A stretch of 64,000 bases of DNA from Pseudevernia furfuracea (GCA_022315425.1 JAIUPT010000019.1:1102490-1166489); one strand, 5' to 3'; counted from the stretch's first letter, positions 1 to 12,847 are shown. Notes: generated by a model from the sequence alone, not told the origin. Made by a program: numbers and translations.

Positions 1-381
1 GTATAGCGAGTTCGACGTTCGACGTTCGATTAGATTCGATATGCCGAGAGTCGATTTGCGATAGGACTCTCAGCCCTTCGAATTTCAAAGACGATTATTT
101 TGTAGAGGGCAATGCCCACCTCAAGAAGATTGAAAAACAGAGTCTCATAGCTGTCGCGGCGTTCATTGCGATGAACTCGTGATGCTTAGAGGTCACTGTG
201 GCTCTGATAGGCATAGAGTATAAGTGAAACAGTCGCCGAACAAGCCCGGGCTCATAACCTGTCAGGAATAGGTGATAGGACACTTAGTTGTTAACTATAA
301 AATGCTACGAGAGTAAAGAGCGACTATGAGGATGCGTCTTAGCGCATCACGTGACCATGTCACGTGACCCGAATTTTGACA
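1..381 (-). mobile_element. Copia family-2 retrotransposon, 5' end only (copy H)
   Basis: This is the 5' LTR plus part of the untranslated leader of a minus-strand copia-type element whose body lies beyond the left edge. It matches the 5' ends of the plus-strand copies at 12044 and 44573 base for base over most of its length. The primer-binding site adjoins the LTR at about 236-259. The element sits in the Helitron; the first flanking bases are ccttt (382-386), which should recur at its far end. Confidence 0.85.
260..381 (-). repeat. LTR of copia family 2 (122 bp)
   Basis: On the minus strand it begins TGTCAAAATTCGGGTCACG and ends CTGACA, so it has TG...CA termini. It contains a nested palindromic stretch around CACGTGACATGGTCACGTG. 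The same LTR occurs at 12044-12152, 28371-28492 and 44573-44692. Confidence 0.9.
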
Positions 382-1190
382 CCTTTATGATTTTATAGTA
401 AATCACTATGAACCATACTATTATTTCATACTTTATACGTGCAAAGTTCAAGAAGCGATTATTACTCATATACTCGTCTTGACGTCGTCTAAGAATAAAA
501 AGTCGATATTTAATCAAATTTATATTATGAATAACACTTAAAAACAAATTATATATCGATATAACTTTTTTTAATGCTTTTTTTAATGCTAATAGATACG
601 ATAGACACGACTTTAACGAGAATATTAATAAACGTCTTTATCGTAAGATTATTAGACATCTAAGAGACATTAATTCTTATATTTAACTTATTAAATCTAT
701 AAGTGATAGATTAATAAATAAAAATAATATACGAGACTATAAGCTACTTTACGAAAATTCGAATCATTATAATAAACGAATTTATAATCGTTTTACTTCG
801 AATAAGATAGTTATTGTATAAGAAGATGATGCGAATAACTTTTTAAGTATATTTAAAATCAAAGACGTGTTGATAGAGACTTAGAGTGATAAGAGATACA
901 ATATTTTATATTAATATTTAGTCTATATATTATTATCTATATATTATTACGCTATTTTCTTATCTTTTTATTCGACGAATCGTTTTAACATTACGATATA
1001 TCGAATATTAATTACATAATAAGAGAAAGTTTTTATACTCGACGAATTAGATTTAACGAATAATTTTTAAGAATAATAGATGCTCGAAAAGATAAAAATA
1101 ACTTTATACGAGTGACTCTCGTCTTATTCTATAAATATACAATGCTTATTTTTATCGTCTTATACGATCACTAATTATATATATATAAAT
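382..1190 (+). pseudogene. Helitron Rep/helicase, segment 1 (N-terminal part)
   Basis: Degraded plus-strand coding sequence of a Helitron replication initiator/helicase. One frame reads NIRDYKLLYENSNHYNKRI at about 727-795, which matches the conserved N-terminal region of fungal Helitron proteins; further short matches follow until copia copy A interrupts at 1191. GG and CC are almost absent, Trp and Pro codons are mutated, and stops occur in every frame. The reading continues at 6955 after removal of copia A and one copy of the taaat duplication (1186-1190). No Helitron terminus can be assigned here. Confidence 0.72.
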
Positions 1191-1322
1191 TGTTAAAATA
1201 TAGGTATGTGAAACACCTGATTGAGTTATGTAACTAGTACAGTAGATCGCTACATACAAAATCCACCAAGTCTGAACGCCGGGTTGGTACCGTGAAAAGT
1301 CACCTCGGCTAGAATTTTGACA
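1191..1322 (-). repeat. 3' LTR of copia copy A (132 bp)
   Basis: TG...CA ends; on the minus strand begins TGTCAAAATTCTAGCCGAGG and ends TATTTTAACA. Same length as the three LTRs of copy B. Confidence 0.92.
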
Positions 1323-1425
1323 CTCCCACACGATCGCTGTACTTCTAGAAGGTCTTCGCAACCAGAGTCTAATTGCCTAATCAAGTTAGACCGGCCTTAA
1401 TTCAGCTCTATCAAAACGTCGCACA

Positions 1426-4400
1426 TCACTCTCACAGAGTGGTCATTCGTCAAAGTCTTAAATCAATTGCCTCACGAAACATCTCAAATTTGTCCCGCGT
1501 CAGCGCCTTGATTAGTTCGTCAGTCACCTGTTTATCAGTGAGAGTATACTTAAAAGTCACGATCTTGTCAGCAATCTTCTTTCTACAGAAGTGATTGCCG
1601 ATCTCAATATGCTTGATGCGATCATGAGATCGAGGATTCTTGATTAGTGTAATTACGCTCTGATTGCCGTCGTAGATAATGATCGTTTTTAGAGCATTGC
1701 TGTTGAGTTGCAGTGACGTTAGAAGGCTTCGTAGTCAAATTGCTTTCTTAGTGACCTATGTTTGCTCGATATACTCTGCTTCACAAGTCGAAAAAGCGAC
1801 GATAGTCTGTCGTTTAAAAGATCAACTAATAGCAGCGCTTTCGACGTTAAACACGTAATCTGAGATAGAGCGACGCGTAGCTATATCGTTAGCTCAGTTA
1901 GAATTAATATAGTCGATCAAGCTTAAGAGAGTCTTTTAAAACGTCAGTTGAAAATTGAGTGTTTCTTTTAAGTACTAAAAGATTCGTTTCATCGTATCTT
2001 AATGTCATTTAATCGAATTATGTGCGTAGCGACTAATAATAGATATAATATAAATAAGATCGAGACGAGTTCTCAGCATAGCATACATCAGCGATTCAAC
2101 AGCGAATTAATAACGCAATTTGTTCTTAGACGTAGCTTCGTATTCATCCTCTGCGAATTTCAATTTAATTATTGTTTTTATTGAAGTGACTACTAACTTT
2201 GCGTTTTATATGTCGTTGTCTCGAAGCACTCGTTCAACGTATTTAGCTTGCTCTAGACGAATAGTTCTATTAGTACGATCACGAGTGACAGTCATTTCTA
2301 GATAATAAGCATAGAGTCTTAAGTCGATCATGTAAAATTTGACGTTGAGGGCATCTTTGATTCTTTGAATATCTGTACGATTAGAATTAGTGATTAAAAT
2401 ATCATCAACATAAAGCGTAATAATGATATCTGTTTGAGAGTCGATGAACACACTATAGTCAGCATCGATGAAAGTAAAGTCTTATTCTTTCATAAATTCG
2501 GCGAAGGTGTTATATCAAATTCGAGATAATTGTTTTAAATCATATAAGGTCTTGTTCAGCTTGCAGACCTTATTTGAATATTTTTGAGACTTGAAGTTAG
2601 TGAGTTAATATATGTAGATTAGTTCCTTCACTGCATTATATAAGAAGACGATTTTCATATTCATTTACTTTAGATCTTAGTTTAAGATCGCTGCGAGGGC
2701 AAACAGAGCTTTATAACTTATGAATTTTATTATTAAAACGAATATCTCGTTGTAGTCTAGTTCTTCACGTTGAAAGCATTTAAGAATCACTTAGCGTGCT
2801 TTATAACGAGTGATTTCCCCTTTTGATTCTCGCTTTAAGATGAACACTTATTTATCTTTTAATGATTTGCGATCTTTGAGACAGTCGACGAGTTTTTAAG
2901 TTTTATTCTTTATCAAGAAGTTAATCTCGTTCTCGATTGCGTCTTCTCACTCTTCGCTATTAGAATTATTATCTACGATTATTTCTTCGTAATTCTTCGA
3001 CTTATAAGATTCTCGAGCAATGAAAACAAGAAGTGCAATTGAGTCTAATAATAGATCGCGATCTAATAGATATAAGTGATTTCGTAACGAGGTCGTAGAA
3101 GCATCATCTTCGTCTATTAGAATTTCGAATAAAGAGATTAAGAACGACGTTGTCATCGCTGACGTTGAGGCGAATAATAAATATAATATCGAGTTTTCTA
3201 AGACTACTGGCGGCGTTGATTTTGAAGTTATATCATTATCAACTACGATCGTAATGAATTCAGATTCTTTCGCAGATTGAGATGACGATTCGATCGACAC
3301 TAATGTTCTTCTCACTGTGATAGAATCTAAGAATTTTTTGACACGTAAGAAGTGAGAAGAAATCTTATCTTAGATTACTTTAAAGATACGATAGATTCTG
3401 TTATCGTCAAGAAGCATCTTATAGATGTGATCGTCTTCGTAGTCGATAAGTCGTACAGAAGTATTAGTAATAGTGCGACTTTGATCTTTTACTTAATTAG
3501 TGTGAGATTTTCGAATAACATATTATTTATAAGATTCAAGAGGGCGGAGATATTTAAGATTTGATTTGTACTCGATTTCTGCTTCGTAAGAAGTCAACGT
3601 TCGAGTCTGAGTGAGTCGTCGATTGCGTAGATAATTGGCCGCGAGTATCAATTGTAATCAATAGCGTATAGATAATTCAGTGTCTTTCATTATCGTAAAT
3701 ACGCAGCTCTTCAAGTCTTGATTTAGTCGCTCAGAGAACTCATTTTGTTGAGAATTATCGAACACAGTTAACTTTTATAGAATATCACTCTTATCGCGAA
3801 AACGATCAAAGGCGTGATTACTATACTCGTCTCTTCAGTTAGTGCGAAGTCTACGATATCGAAATTCATCTCGTTTATTACGTATCAAAAAACGACGAAA
3901 GGTCGAAAAGGTCTCGCCTTTGAAACGTAATAGTTCGACTTCGAAACGTTTAATAAAATCGTCGAGAAAGATAATAAAATATCTGAAATCATCTTTGATT
4001 TCTTTTATGATATTAATATCGCTATGAATTAGATCAAGAGAACGTCTGTCAGGGCGAATATGAGAGATATGCTTAACTTACTGAATTTTCTTAATGATAC
4101 AGAACACGCAAGACGTCTTATCATTTATATTTTTACTTAAATCGATTTCATAATGCGAAAGCTGCTTCACGTCGTTAGCGTGGCCTAAGCAGCGATAATA
4201 ATAAGTTAGAATTTCGAAATTTGATTTACGTTTTTGTCTCTTTCGAGATGTGAAGTTCTCGAAGTTAGAGCTAGTACTATCACGCGACGTATCGAAGTTA
4301 AACTCGAAATCACAGCTTGTGACGAAACTAATAATAATGTTAGACTCGTATATAACACTTCGAGAACGCTTTGCTGATGTAGGCGAAATAATTAATTCAT

Positions 4401-4800
4401 CAATTGAATTGACAGTTGAATTAGCAATTATGATCTGTCTAGACATGAGTATTAATTAGAACTTTCGAACTTGCTTTGATACGAGAACGATCATTAAAGA
4501 TATCGTCTTTGATTGTTAATGATTCTCTCACATGTTAAAGCGAAAGATGTCGTTGTTGATCAATTAAATAGTGATGTCTCGACGATCTATTTCGATATTA
4601 TTTCTCACAACTTTAATGAGACAGTTCGAACGCATCAGCTTATTCTGGGATATCAAGTTCATTGACAGTTCAGGGACATGAAGAACATCGTCGAGAATAA
4701 GTCTAGTGCACTTGTTATTTACGTTGATTCTAAGCTCAATTTTATCTTTATTAACAGAGATAAGAGAATCGATCACTTCTGCAATAAAACGACAATTATT
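1426..4800 (-). pseudogene. Copia copy A pol remnant (protease, integrase, RT, RNase H)
   Basis: Minus-strand pol of a Ty1/copia element, broken by stops and frame losses. A legible RT block covers 2206-2451 and keeps the catalytic YVDD motif (complement of 2401-2412) followed by ILITNSN. Integrase-region fragments lie at about 3600-4450, and the protease to integrase spacer at 4564-4776 reads VLHVPELSMNLIS, a conserved copia stretch. The RNase H end reads DELIKALTRDKFEMFREAI at about 1470-1540, and the frame stops at 1426. The protein would act in the cytoplasmic particle to copy element RNA and integrate the cDNA. Copy B has the same order. No intact protein is possible. Confidence 0.85.
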
Positions 4801-5800
4801 CGTCGATATAAATAGACGATATGTCTTAAAGACTAATCGATTAGAAGTAGCATAAATAGAGTAGTAGAAGTCGAGTTCTCATCGTTTTAATATAATATCG
4901 GCGATAGCGATTATAACATAATCGTTCTCTGAAAGAGAGGCGTAGTATTCTGAATCGTCTCGTCGTATAGTAGTGAAGCACTTATCAATCTTAGAGTTTT
5001 CGTCGAAGTGTGCTTCTTCTGAGTCATAATATATTAAATTAACATTACGATCATCACGAGACTTTCGCTTCTTATTTCGATCGTTTCGATCTTGATCTCG
5101 ATCGTATCGTCTCTTTCTGTCGCGATTGTTCCTCTCGTAATCGTTATAATCGTTACGATCACGACTACGACTGCGTCTGCGTCTGTCTGAGTTATTAGAC
5201 TGAGTATTATTCTTCGAGTTACACTCATGATAGATGTGATAAATCTTTTAACAATGTTAATAGAACTTCACGAGGCGCCGAAGGTACACGACGTCTGGTT
5301 CTTCGACAGTCCTCGATTGCGATCTTTGCGTCGTCTGATCCGCCGTATTCGTAACTGCGTATGCTTTAGATCGAATAATAATTAGTTTAAGAGTTGACTC
5401 TATTCGACTGACTGACGAATTAATCACTATTTGAATAAATCGCTGAGTGACGTATTTCAGCGTGAAGGCGAACTTTTCGACTGCATTAATTGCATCGTGA
5501 GTCTAGATGTAATATAAAAAGTAATTCTCATATTCTTTATTTAATTCGATATGAAAAAGAAAGATAAGATAGACGTCGTTTAGACGTAATTTCTTATGAA
5601 TCGTTCGAATTTTATTATAAAGTTCTTTGAACTTCTCAGCGTATTCGAAGACGTTTTTATAATCACTTAACTTCAATAGTAATAGACGTCGAAAACGATT
5701 ATTAAGAAAATTAGAATCTTTGAGCTTGTAGTTCTATCTAATAACGATTCAGAGAAAGTAGACGTTATTAGTATTCTTGTAATCACTATAGTAGTTAACT
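4800..5800 (-). pseudogene. Copia copy A gag remnant
   Basis: Minus-strand gag (nucleocapsid) of copia copy A, assigned by alignment to copy B (about 34800-35940). It includes the Arg/Asp-rich stretch (5034-5228) next to a CCHC zinc knuckle near 5230-5290. Stops are frequent. The start cannot be fixed. Confidence 0.7.
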
Positions 5801-6224
5801 TTAAGGGTGCTTAAAATGACGTTATAGCACACTAAGTGTTTTTCTTCTCATCTGTCACGACGGGTTTCGTACGAATCTAGAGTTTTTAACACTGACACTA
5901 AAGTGAAAGATGCTTAATTCGACTCAGTCTAAATCTGAGCAGCTGCGTTGATCGTATTTACTTTATTTACATCGATCTGAGTAACACGAGACGAGAAAAC
6001 AAGCTAACTTTTCGTTATATACTTTTACAACAGCTCGTTAATGAGATACTCTTTGACAACGCGCTCTTAGATCTAATATTCTTCGAGAATTTCGAGTTTG
6101 ACTATGTGCGTTGATAAACTGCTCGATTTGACAGTAACTGTTTTAGAGTTTATGACTGATAATCGTATATTCAAAAAGATCGGTGTCACTACAGTCTTCA
6201 AGTTCTGACTCGTTCGTTAAGAGT

Positions 6225-6432
6225 TCTGGTGAAATAGCTTAGTAGCGTCTGAGTAGAGTTTTTTGAATAAATAGCTTAGTAGCGTCTGAGCAGATTAACA
6301 GCTTAATAGCGCCTTGATGAAGTTTTTAAATAAATAGCTTAATAGCGTCTGAGCAGAGTTTTAGATGAATAGCTTAGTAGCGTCTAAGCAGAGTTTTAGA
6401 TGAACAGCTTAGTAGCGTCTTGATGATATAGT
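6225..6432 (-). repeat. Leader minisatellite of copia copy A (about 6 units)
   Basis: About six imperfect 35-36-bp units, each carrying AGCTTAGTAGCGTCTGAGCA or a close variant. It lies in the leader between the 5' LTR and gag. The copy B leaders carry 12 and 9 units of the same repeat. Confidence 0.85.
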
Positions 6433-6834
6433 ATTTAATGATTTGAAGGTTTCAACTCTTACGCTATTTGAGCAATAAGATGACAAGCACTCGTTGCAGA
6501 GTTAAAGCAATCTGCTTAATATGATTTATAGACGAAATAACTTCTTTTATTGATTGATCTAACGAACGATTCGATTTAGATCTAGCTTCGTCGACTGTAA
6601 GGTGATCTCAGCGATAGTTCTAGCGATTGCTGAATTTCGAGATTAAACTTATTTTCACGTCTTTCTTTCGATTGAAGTCTTAGTCTTCTAAAGATAGAAT
6701 TTATTCTATAGACATAACATTCAAAGTGAGATATTAATGTTTTGTTTGCTGAAACTTTCAGTTCAATTAAAACACTCTGAATAAGTCAGCAGACGACTCT
6801 GAAGTTAAACGTAGTAAAGTACTACTAAAAGAAT

Positions 6835-6858
6835 GTTCTGCGATTCGAGCTCATAATC
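6835..6858 (-). promoter_or_regulatory. Putative primer-binding site of copia copy A
   Basis: Directly inside the 5' LTR the plus strand reads CGATTCGAGCTCATAATC, which resembles the anticodon arm of initiator Met tRNA (CAU inside GCTCATAA). Copia-type elements are known to prime on a tRNA-iMet half molecule. Assignment by position and resemblance. Confidence 0.6.
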
Positions 6859-6954
6859 TGTTAAAATATAGATATGTGAAACATCTGATTGAGTTGTATA
6901 ACTAGTACAGTAGATCGCTATATATGAAAAGTCACCTCGACTAGAATTTTGACA
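6859..6954 (-). repeat. 5' LTR of copia copy A (96 bp, 36-bp internal deletion)
   Basis: Same ends as the 132-bp LTR at 1191-1322, but an internal stretch of about 36 bp is absent (after GATCGCTATATATG). Flanked by the taaat duplication. Confidence 0.9.
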
Positions 6955-7461
6955 TAAATATCTTATATAAAATCGACTCGATAGATTTAATCGACTTCTG
7001 TATTGCGAACGACTATTATAACATTTCGTTTACGATATATACGTAATTATAAAAAGCAATCGACTTCACTAAATCAAGATCAATCAAAAAATGATACGCT
7101 TTGAATTATATCAAGTAATTCGCGAGACTTAAAAGACTGAGATTATTATTAATAATTAAATTAATAAATAATAAATCGTTCTTTCTTTCAGCTACTATAA
7201 AGGCTTACGATTTATAAAATAATTATATTAAAACGTTATTGCTCTATCTACGAAGTTCGATTAATTAAATTTCTTTATTACGTTCATCTGCAATCTCAAT
7301 TAAAAGAAGATTAAAGAAAATCTTTTATTTAACGAACGATTCATTAAACGCTCGAATCTAATCGTTAAAGTGTTTAATTAAATATTAAAGACTTTACTGC
7401 ACGATATACGAAAGAAGAAGATATTTAATAAGTTCTTTTATTCTTTTATAATAATTACAAG
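6955..7461 (+). pseudogene. Helitron Rep domain, segment 2
   Basis: Continues the Helitron protein after copia A. One frame reads SYYKGLRFIK and then FFITFICNLN (about 7269-7299), matching the Helitron Rep block usually seen as FFITFTCNP. Further matches (LLHDIRKKKIFNK) follow at about 7395-7425. The block includes no intact HUH motif that I can see; the expected position falls where the GC-rich island begins. Confidence 0.8.
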
Positions 7462-8065
7462 TATAGGCCCACGAATTAAATTCGTGAAACGTGTTCTTGA
7501 ATTCCGGGGGTTGGTTTCGGGGCCGCGCATCCCCGAGAGGATTTGCTTCGGGGTCTCTCAAGGGTGAAAAATGTTCAACTTAAAAATTGTTTATAAGTAT
7601 AGGACCGATTCTCAAAATTCTTGATTCTCCAAATAGCGCAAATAAGTCTCCACAATTGAAAAAAAAAATCTCAAAAAAGTAATCGAAAAGTAAAAAGTTA
7701 TTCAAAATATAAGACTTATACGCACAAATTTTTCCGGGGCCGCGCATCCCCCATCACCAAGAAGTAACCGGCCGGGCAGCGATATTGAAATCCTACTTTA
7801 CTTTATCAATAATAGACCAAATTTGATAATTTTTGCAGCGTTGGAATGCGCACGTTAAGCTCTATAATTGGCAAAAATTTTAAGAAATCATATGCAGAGG
7901 GCATAGGATAATTGAAGTTGCAAAAAGGTCTCACCAAAATTTTTGATGAGGGCGCTCGGGAGGCCTAACGGGCTGACAAAGCGGGTCTAACCAAAAAGCG
8001 TAGAAAGATCGATTTTTTGATTGGCTACACATACAAATATAAGGTTTTTTAGCTCAGCCCTACAC
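7462..8065. mobile_element. GC-rich unmutated island inserted in the Helitron
   Basis: About 600 bp of ordinary composition, rich in GG, CC and CA, inside sequence that has lost almost all GG/CC. It contains no convincing ORF. It holds a perfect palindrome CACGAATTAAATTCGTG near its left end and two copies of CGGGGCCGCGCATCCCC (about 7518 and 7734). The ends read TATAGGCCC and AGCCCTA; a TA duplication is possible but the terminal repeats are weak. Probably a short non-autonomous insertion, family unknown. Confidence 0.5.
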
Positions 8066-11000
8066 TATTCTTTTATATATACTGATAAACTTTCTTTTAT
8101 CTCTCGTTCTCTTAATTCAATAAACAATTAATGATATATTAATTAGACGATTAATATAGGTTTTAGATCGTCTCTAAGAGTCTTTTTAATACGATTTAAA
8201 GTTCTTATACGCAGTAAATTCTATTAATTAGTCTTATAATATCGTCAAAAAAAATTCTTTTATCTCAAGATTTCGATTTACGATCGATTGAATTTTCGTA
8301 TAATCTTAATTCTAATTAATTTTTGTCTTATTAGATCAAGTTTTAATATATATCTATATCATAAAGAGATCTTTTATATATTCATATTTTAATTATATTG
8401 TAATTTAAGAATCGAATACTTAGCGTAGCAGAGATAAACGCGATTATTAGTATTAAGATATCGAATATACGTCTATATTTCAATCTCTATGCTATCGTAA
8501 TTAGATATATACTTTACGACAATTATAATCATTATTTTATTATTAAAATAAAGACGATTTCGTCCTATTGAGACTCGAATAAAAACGAATATAATAAGCG
8601 ATTTTCGAAGATCTTTTATAACGAGATCATCTTTAAGTTAGACTTCGAATATTTTATATATCGTCGACGTAGATCTATTATAATCTTCGAGAATAAATTC
8701 AAGTAAAATTATTAAATAATGCTTTATAATCTCTACTTATTAATTAAATATAACGCTCACATTAACGTTGAGATTTATGTCAACGTCAAGACGTGTAAAT
8801 ATATCTTTAAGTATGTTTATAAGAACAGCGATCGAATTAGTCTTTGAATAATACGAGACGATAATGAAGATTAGAACGATATAGAATTAGACTCGATAAA
8901 CGAGATTTAAGAATATCGAAACGCACGATAAATAGACTCTGCGAAGATCTATTAAAAAATATTTGATTTTAAATTATACGATTACGATTCTTCGATAAAA
9001 CGAATAAATATTCATCTTTTTAATATTTAAAATCTTAATCTTAACGACGACGAGAATCTCGCCATAATAATTAAGAAAGATAACGAACGTTAAATTAAAT
9101 TATTAATCTTCTTTAATCTTAATTTAAAGCGTCAATAATAACGAGATATAAAAGATCTCTTTTATATAAATCTATCGATTCGATACGTCCAAAAAAAGAA
9201 TTATAACTGCTGAGATTCACGTTAGAGACATAAGAATATTATTGCTTATATATATTATATTAATTCGAGCGCGAGCGAACTCTTTTATCTTCGTTATCTT
9301 TTATTAAACGTATCGAATTTTATATTCTTTAAGAATCTACGAACGATAAACGATAATATTATTTTTATCTTTCACGATATTTACACGATAAGATATTTAT
9401 ATATAACGACGTCGAATAAGATTAGATCTTAAAGAAAGCAGATATCTAATAAGATAAACGATATTTATGAAGTCTTTTTATGATAATACTACTTAATTGT
9501 AATCTTAATGATTTATTAAATCTATAAAATAAGCATAAAGAGAAATACGCAGATCAATTTCTTTATTATTCGAAAACACTTTAAATTTTAACGCGAGAAA
9601 ATAATCGCGCTATTAAAATAATAAAACATTACGAACTTCTTAAGTGTAATATTTTCGTATTTTTTAATAATTGTTTTCTCAAAAATCTTTGCGTTAGACG
9701 TTTTTTTGATTTTCGATTCGTAAAATATATGTCTCTCTCTTTTCACCCTACTCTTATTTCTTTCATCGAAGTTTTTCAAGATCGATTAAAGATTTTTATC
9801 GCGTTATTCATTATATTAAAACATTATAAACTTTTTATTAATAATATTTTCGTAATTTTTCTTTAAAGCCTTTCGCGTTAAACAGATTTATTATTTTTTA
9901 TCTCGCAAATACATATCTCTTCTCTTGCATCTTATCACATTTTAAATTAATTAATATATATTCTTCTTCTTTTAGATTATCTGACGACTATCTTTATATT
10001 CTTTAAAGCGACTATTAAGATCTTATTTTATCGAACGATACGAAGAATAAGAAAGTCGTCGTTTACGACTTTTATCTTTATTTGATTTAAATTCGTTTAA
10101 AGAAAAACAATATTAGCTTTATAAAGAATATTAGTTTAATCGATTTCGACTTATTAATAGTTTAGAAAGACTTCGAGTAGTATTATAATAACGATTGTAA
10201 TAGACTTCTTCGCGAGAAATTAAATTATTAAATCGATTCTTAAAACGAGATATAAAAGAATTTTAATATCGATTAAATCGCTACTACGAAGATTATTTAA
10301 AACGTCGTTTTTAATAAAAATAATTAATTCTTCTTTTTGAGAATTATAAAGACACTAACAAGATTATACTTTAAAATATCGTATTGCGTAAAATTTAAAA
10401 CGAGTTTAAAATAACTATTATTATAACTTCTTCTAACATCGTCTTTATTCTTTTTTAAAATAAACGTATCGCTTATTTTCGCTTTAAGATATTTTTAAAT
10501 GCTACTGCTTAATTCTTTTATACGATATTAAAGACGTTCGATCTTATCGAGTTATTTCTAATTATCGAGTTAATCTTTTAAGACGAAATCTCTATATAAA
10601 ATCGCTTCGATATTAAAATCGTTAATCGTATATTTTAAGACGTTCGAAGTTATATTACTTTTTTTAATAAAATGATTATATGCTTTTACGATAACTTTCG
10701 TTAAATTCTTTTAATCGTTAAAAGCGTTAAGTTAAATCGTTTCGCTCGATTTACGTTAAGAGCGTTCTATCTCTGAGATCGCATTAAAATTCTTAGACTA
10801 ATAAAAATATAAGACTTCGAAATCTCAATTTGACTAATTAGAGTCGCACTAATATAAAGACATTTGCTTAAAGTCTTTTAAATATAATAAACGATATCTC
10901 GATAAGTATCGAAGAACGAGAGACAGTCGATTAAGCTATTAATTAATTATTCGATAACTTTATTATTACATTAATTGATATTATCTACGATAATTTTAAT

Positions 11001-11288
11001 TCTTATTAAACGACTAAGTTTTATACGTTCAAAGCGATCTTTTATATTTTTAATAAAAACGTCGCTCGATTTAATAATCAAGTTCTAATTAAGTTTTTTA
11101 AGATTAGGATCGTCTATAATAGTCGAAATAAAGTCGTTAATAAGAAAGATAACTTTCTTCTGTCTATCGAAATAATAAATATCTTCGAATTAATCTCGCT
11201 TTTATTATATCACTTGAAATTAAAAGTAAATTATGTGATTATACTATTAAGAAATCTAAAGTTTATTTAAGATCTATATAATAAGACA
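8066..11288 (+). pseudogene. Helitron Rep/helicase, segment 3 (Rep C-terminal and helicase)
   Basis: The longest Helitron segment. Fragments in order: YNLYLLIKYNAHINVE (about 8722-8770) then KYIFKYVYKNSDRI, both hallmark Helitron Rep sequences; IIAYIYYINSSASELFYLRY (about 9240-9300), matching the conserved block before the helicase; and RFTLRAFYL followed by DRIKILRL (about 10744-10797) from the Pif1-like helicase core. Stops are present in every frame and Trp codons have become TGA, TAG or TAA. A complete Rep/helicase would nick and unwind DNA for rolling-circle transposition. The reading runs into the gypsy insertion at 11289 and resumes at 39970. Confidence 0.82.
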
Positions 11289-11452
11289 TGTTACGGTGAA
11301 TAGTTCCTTCCGTGGGAAGGCGGAGAGTGATTGCTTGGCATTTCTTGACATTCATATACTGAGTAACAGGTTTCTTCATAGCTTTCTCCATTCATATACT
11401 ACATTATCATATGAGAATGTCTTTCTCATGCTTTCACTGTGTTATCTTAATA
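11289..11452 (+). repeat. 5' LTR of the gypsy element (164 bp)
   Basis: Begins TGTTACGGTGAATAG, ends GTTATCTTAATA (CA end mutated to TA). Pairs with 39801-39964. Preceded by agaca. Confidence 0.88.
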
Positions 11453-12043
11453 GTGATAACAACACCTGCATAGCAATAGTTATTATTTGATCGATCTGTT
11501 GTTAGAAATCAACAGAGTTCTTCATTAAAATCAACTCATTAATTTCATATCGAGATTCAAATTCGTATAATTACACGAACATTAATCTTTCGAATTCTTA
11601 CATATCGAAAGTCAATTTCATTAAGCTGACTTTCGCAGTCTCAGCTTTTCGTGACGCAGTTATTTAAGTCTAACAGCTTCGAGACTTTATCACTTTCGAG
11701 CATTAATTTAACGCTCTCATTGATCAGACTATACGACAGATCATATAATATCTCACAAGGAATATCTTTAGATCTGTTAGAGTTATATTTACGTTAATAA
11801 GAAATCGACGAGCACGCTCTTATTTCTCGTCACTCGATTCACTCTTTAAATGAATCTAATTAGAAGATTAAGCTATCGATCGTATTTTTCTTCGAGTAGC
11901 AATTCGCTTCTTTTAAGAATTTATAATTTAAGAGTATCGTCTCTTCGATTCTTCGTTGATTAATAATACTTTAAAAGCTACGATAATAGACACTTTTATA
12001 AATTCATTCGAGAGTGTCTCTTTTAAATCTTCGAGCAACTTTT
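11453..12043 (+). pseudogene. Gypsy leader and gag remnant
   Basis: AT-rich sequence between the 5' LTR and copia copy D. One frame gives Ser/Arg-rich stretches in the second half, consistent with the start of a gag, but no zinc knuckle is present and the assignment rests on position. The sequence ends at 12043 where the copia LTR starts. Confidence 0.45.
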
Positions 12044-12152
12044 TGTCAAAATTCGGGTCACGTGATGCGTTAAGGCGCATCCTCATAGTCGCTCTTTACT
12101 CTCGTAGCATTCTATAGTTAACAACTAAGTGTTCTATCACCTATTCTTGATA
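12044..12152 (+). repeat. 5' LTR of copia copy D (109 bp)
   Basis: Starts TGTCAAAATTCGGG, ends TTGATA (from TTGACA). A 13-bp unit (ACATGGTCACGTG or register equivalent) of the 122-bp form is missing. Confidence 0.9.
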
Positions 12153-12176
12153 GGTTATGAGCTCGGGCTTGCTCGG
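12153..12176 (+). promoter_or_regulatory. Putative primer-binding site, copia copy D
   Basis: Reads GGTTATGAGCTCGGGCTTGC immediately after the LTR. Its complement contains GAGCTCATAACC, close to the anticodon arm of initiator Met tRNA. Copies H and E have the better preserved GAGCCCGGG form. Confidence 0.65.
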
Positions 12177-12789
12177 CGACTGTTTCACTTATACTCTATG
12201 CCTATCAGAGCCACAGTGACCTCTAAGCATCACGAGTTCATCGTAATGAACGCCGCGACAACTATGAGACTCTGTTTTTCAATCTTCTTGAGATGAGCAT
12301 TGCCCTCTATAAAATGATCGTCTTTGAAATTCGAGAGGCTGGGAGCCCTATCGCAAATCGATCCGCGACATACCGAATCTAATCGAACGTCGAACGCCGA
12401 ACTCGCCATACGATCGTGCGATCGAATTTCACTAAGGTCTCTAAAACATTGTCAGCTTCCCTGCGTGAGACACGTTAAACACGCTCAACGAGAATATTTC
12501 TCTCGCGATGTACATCGTTTCAACGTTGATAAAGCGTTTACGTGAATCGAATTAATTGTAACGACTCAAGAGACTGGACTTTAACATTAAATCGTTTAAT
12601 CACACTTTAGAGTTGATCAATTATTGACAAATCTTCACTTAGAGCGCGTATACGTCTGTTGAGGGTCAAAATAACAAGAATTTCTTATTGAGATAGATCT
12701 TTCGACCTCACAAGTTCTCTGAAGAAGAGGGCTGGGGCTCAGCCATCGAATTCTTTTTATCGTTATTCGACTTTATTCTATCATCGAAT
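12177..12789 (+). other. Copia family-2 untranslated leader
   Basis: No convincing gene. It aligns with 44717-45332 of copy E and with 1-235 of copy H. The last 13 bases (12777-12789) form the left copy of the LINE target duplication. Confidence 0.75.
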
Positions 12790-12847
12790 GAAATTAATAT
12801 ATATAATAAAACGACGAAGTGATCTATTCTTTTAGCGGAGAGATGAG

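Larger units (their letters stand above)
1191..6954 (-). mobile_element. Copia family-1 retrotransposon, copy A, complete but degraded
   Basis: A minus-strand LTR retrotransposon bounded by two LTRs (1191-1322 and 6859-6954) and a 5-bp target duplication taaat (1186-1190 and 6955-6959). Gene order on the minus strand is leader with minisatellite, gag, protease, integrase, reverse transcriptase, RNase H, which is the Ty1/copia order. All reading frames are broken. It is inserted in the Helitron. Sister copy: 31612-39595. Confidence 0.92.

Noticed and set aside
236..259. tRNA gene (initiator Met-like sequence)
   Set aside because: Only the anticodon-arm portion is present, always directly after an LTR; it is a primer-binding site.
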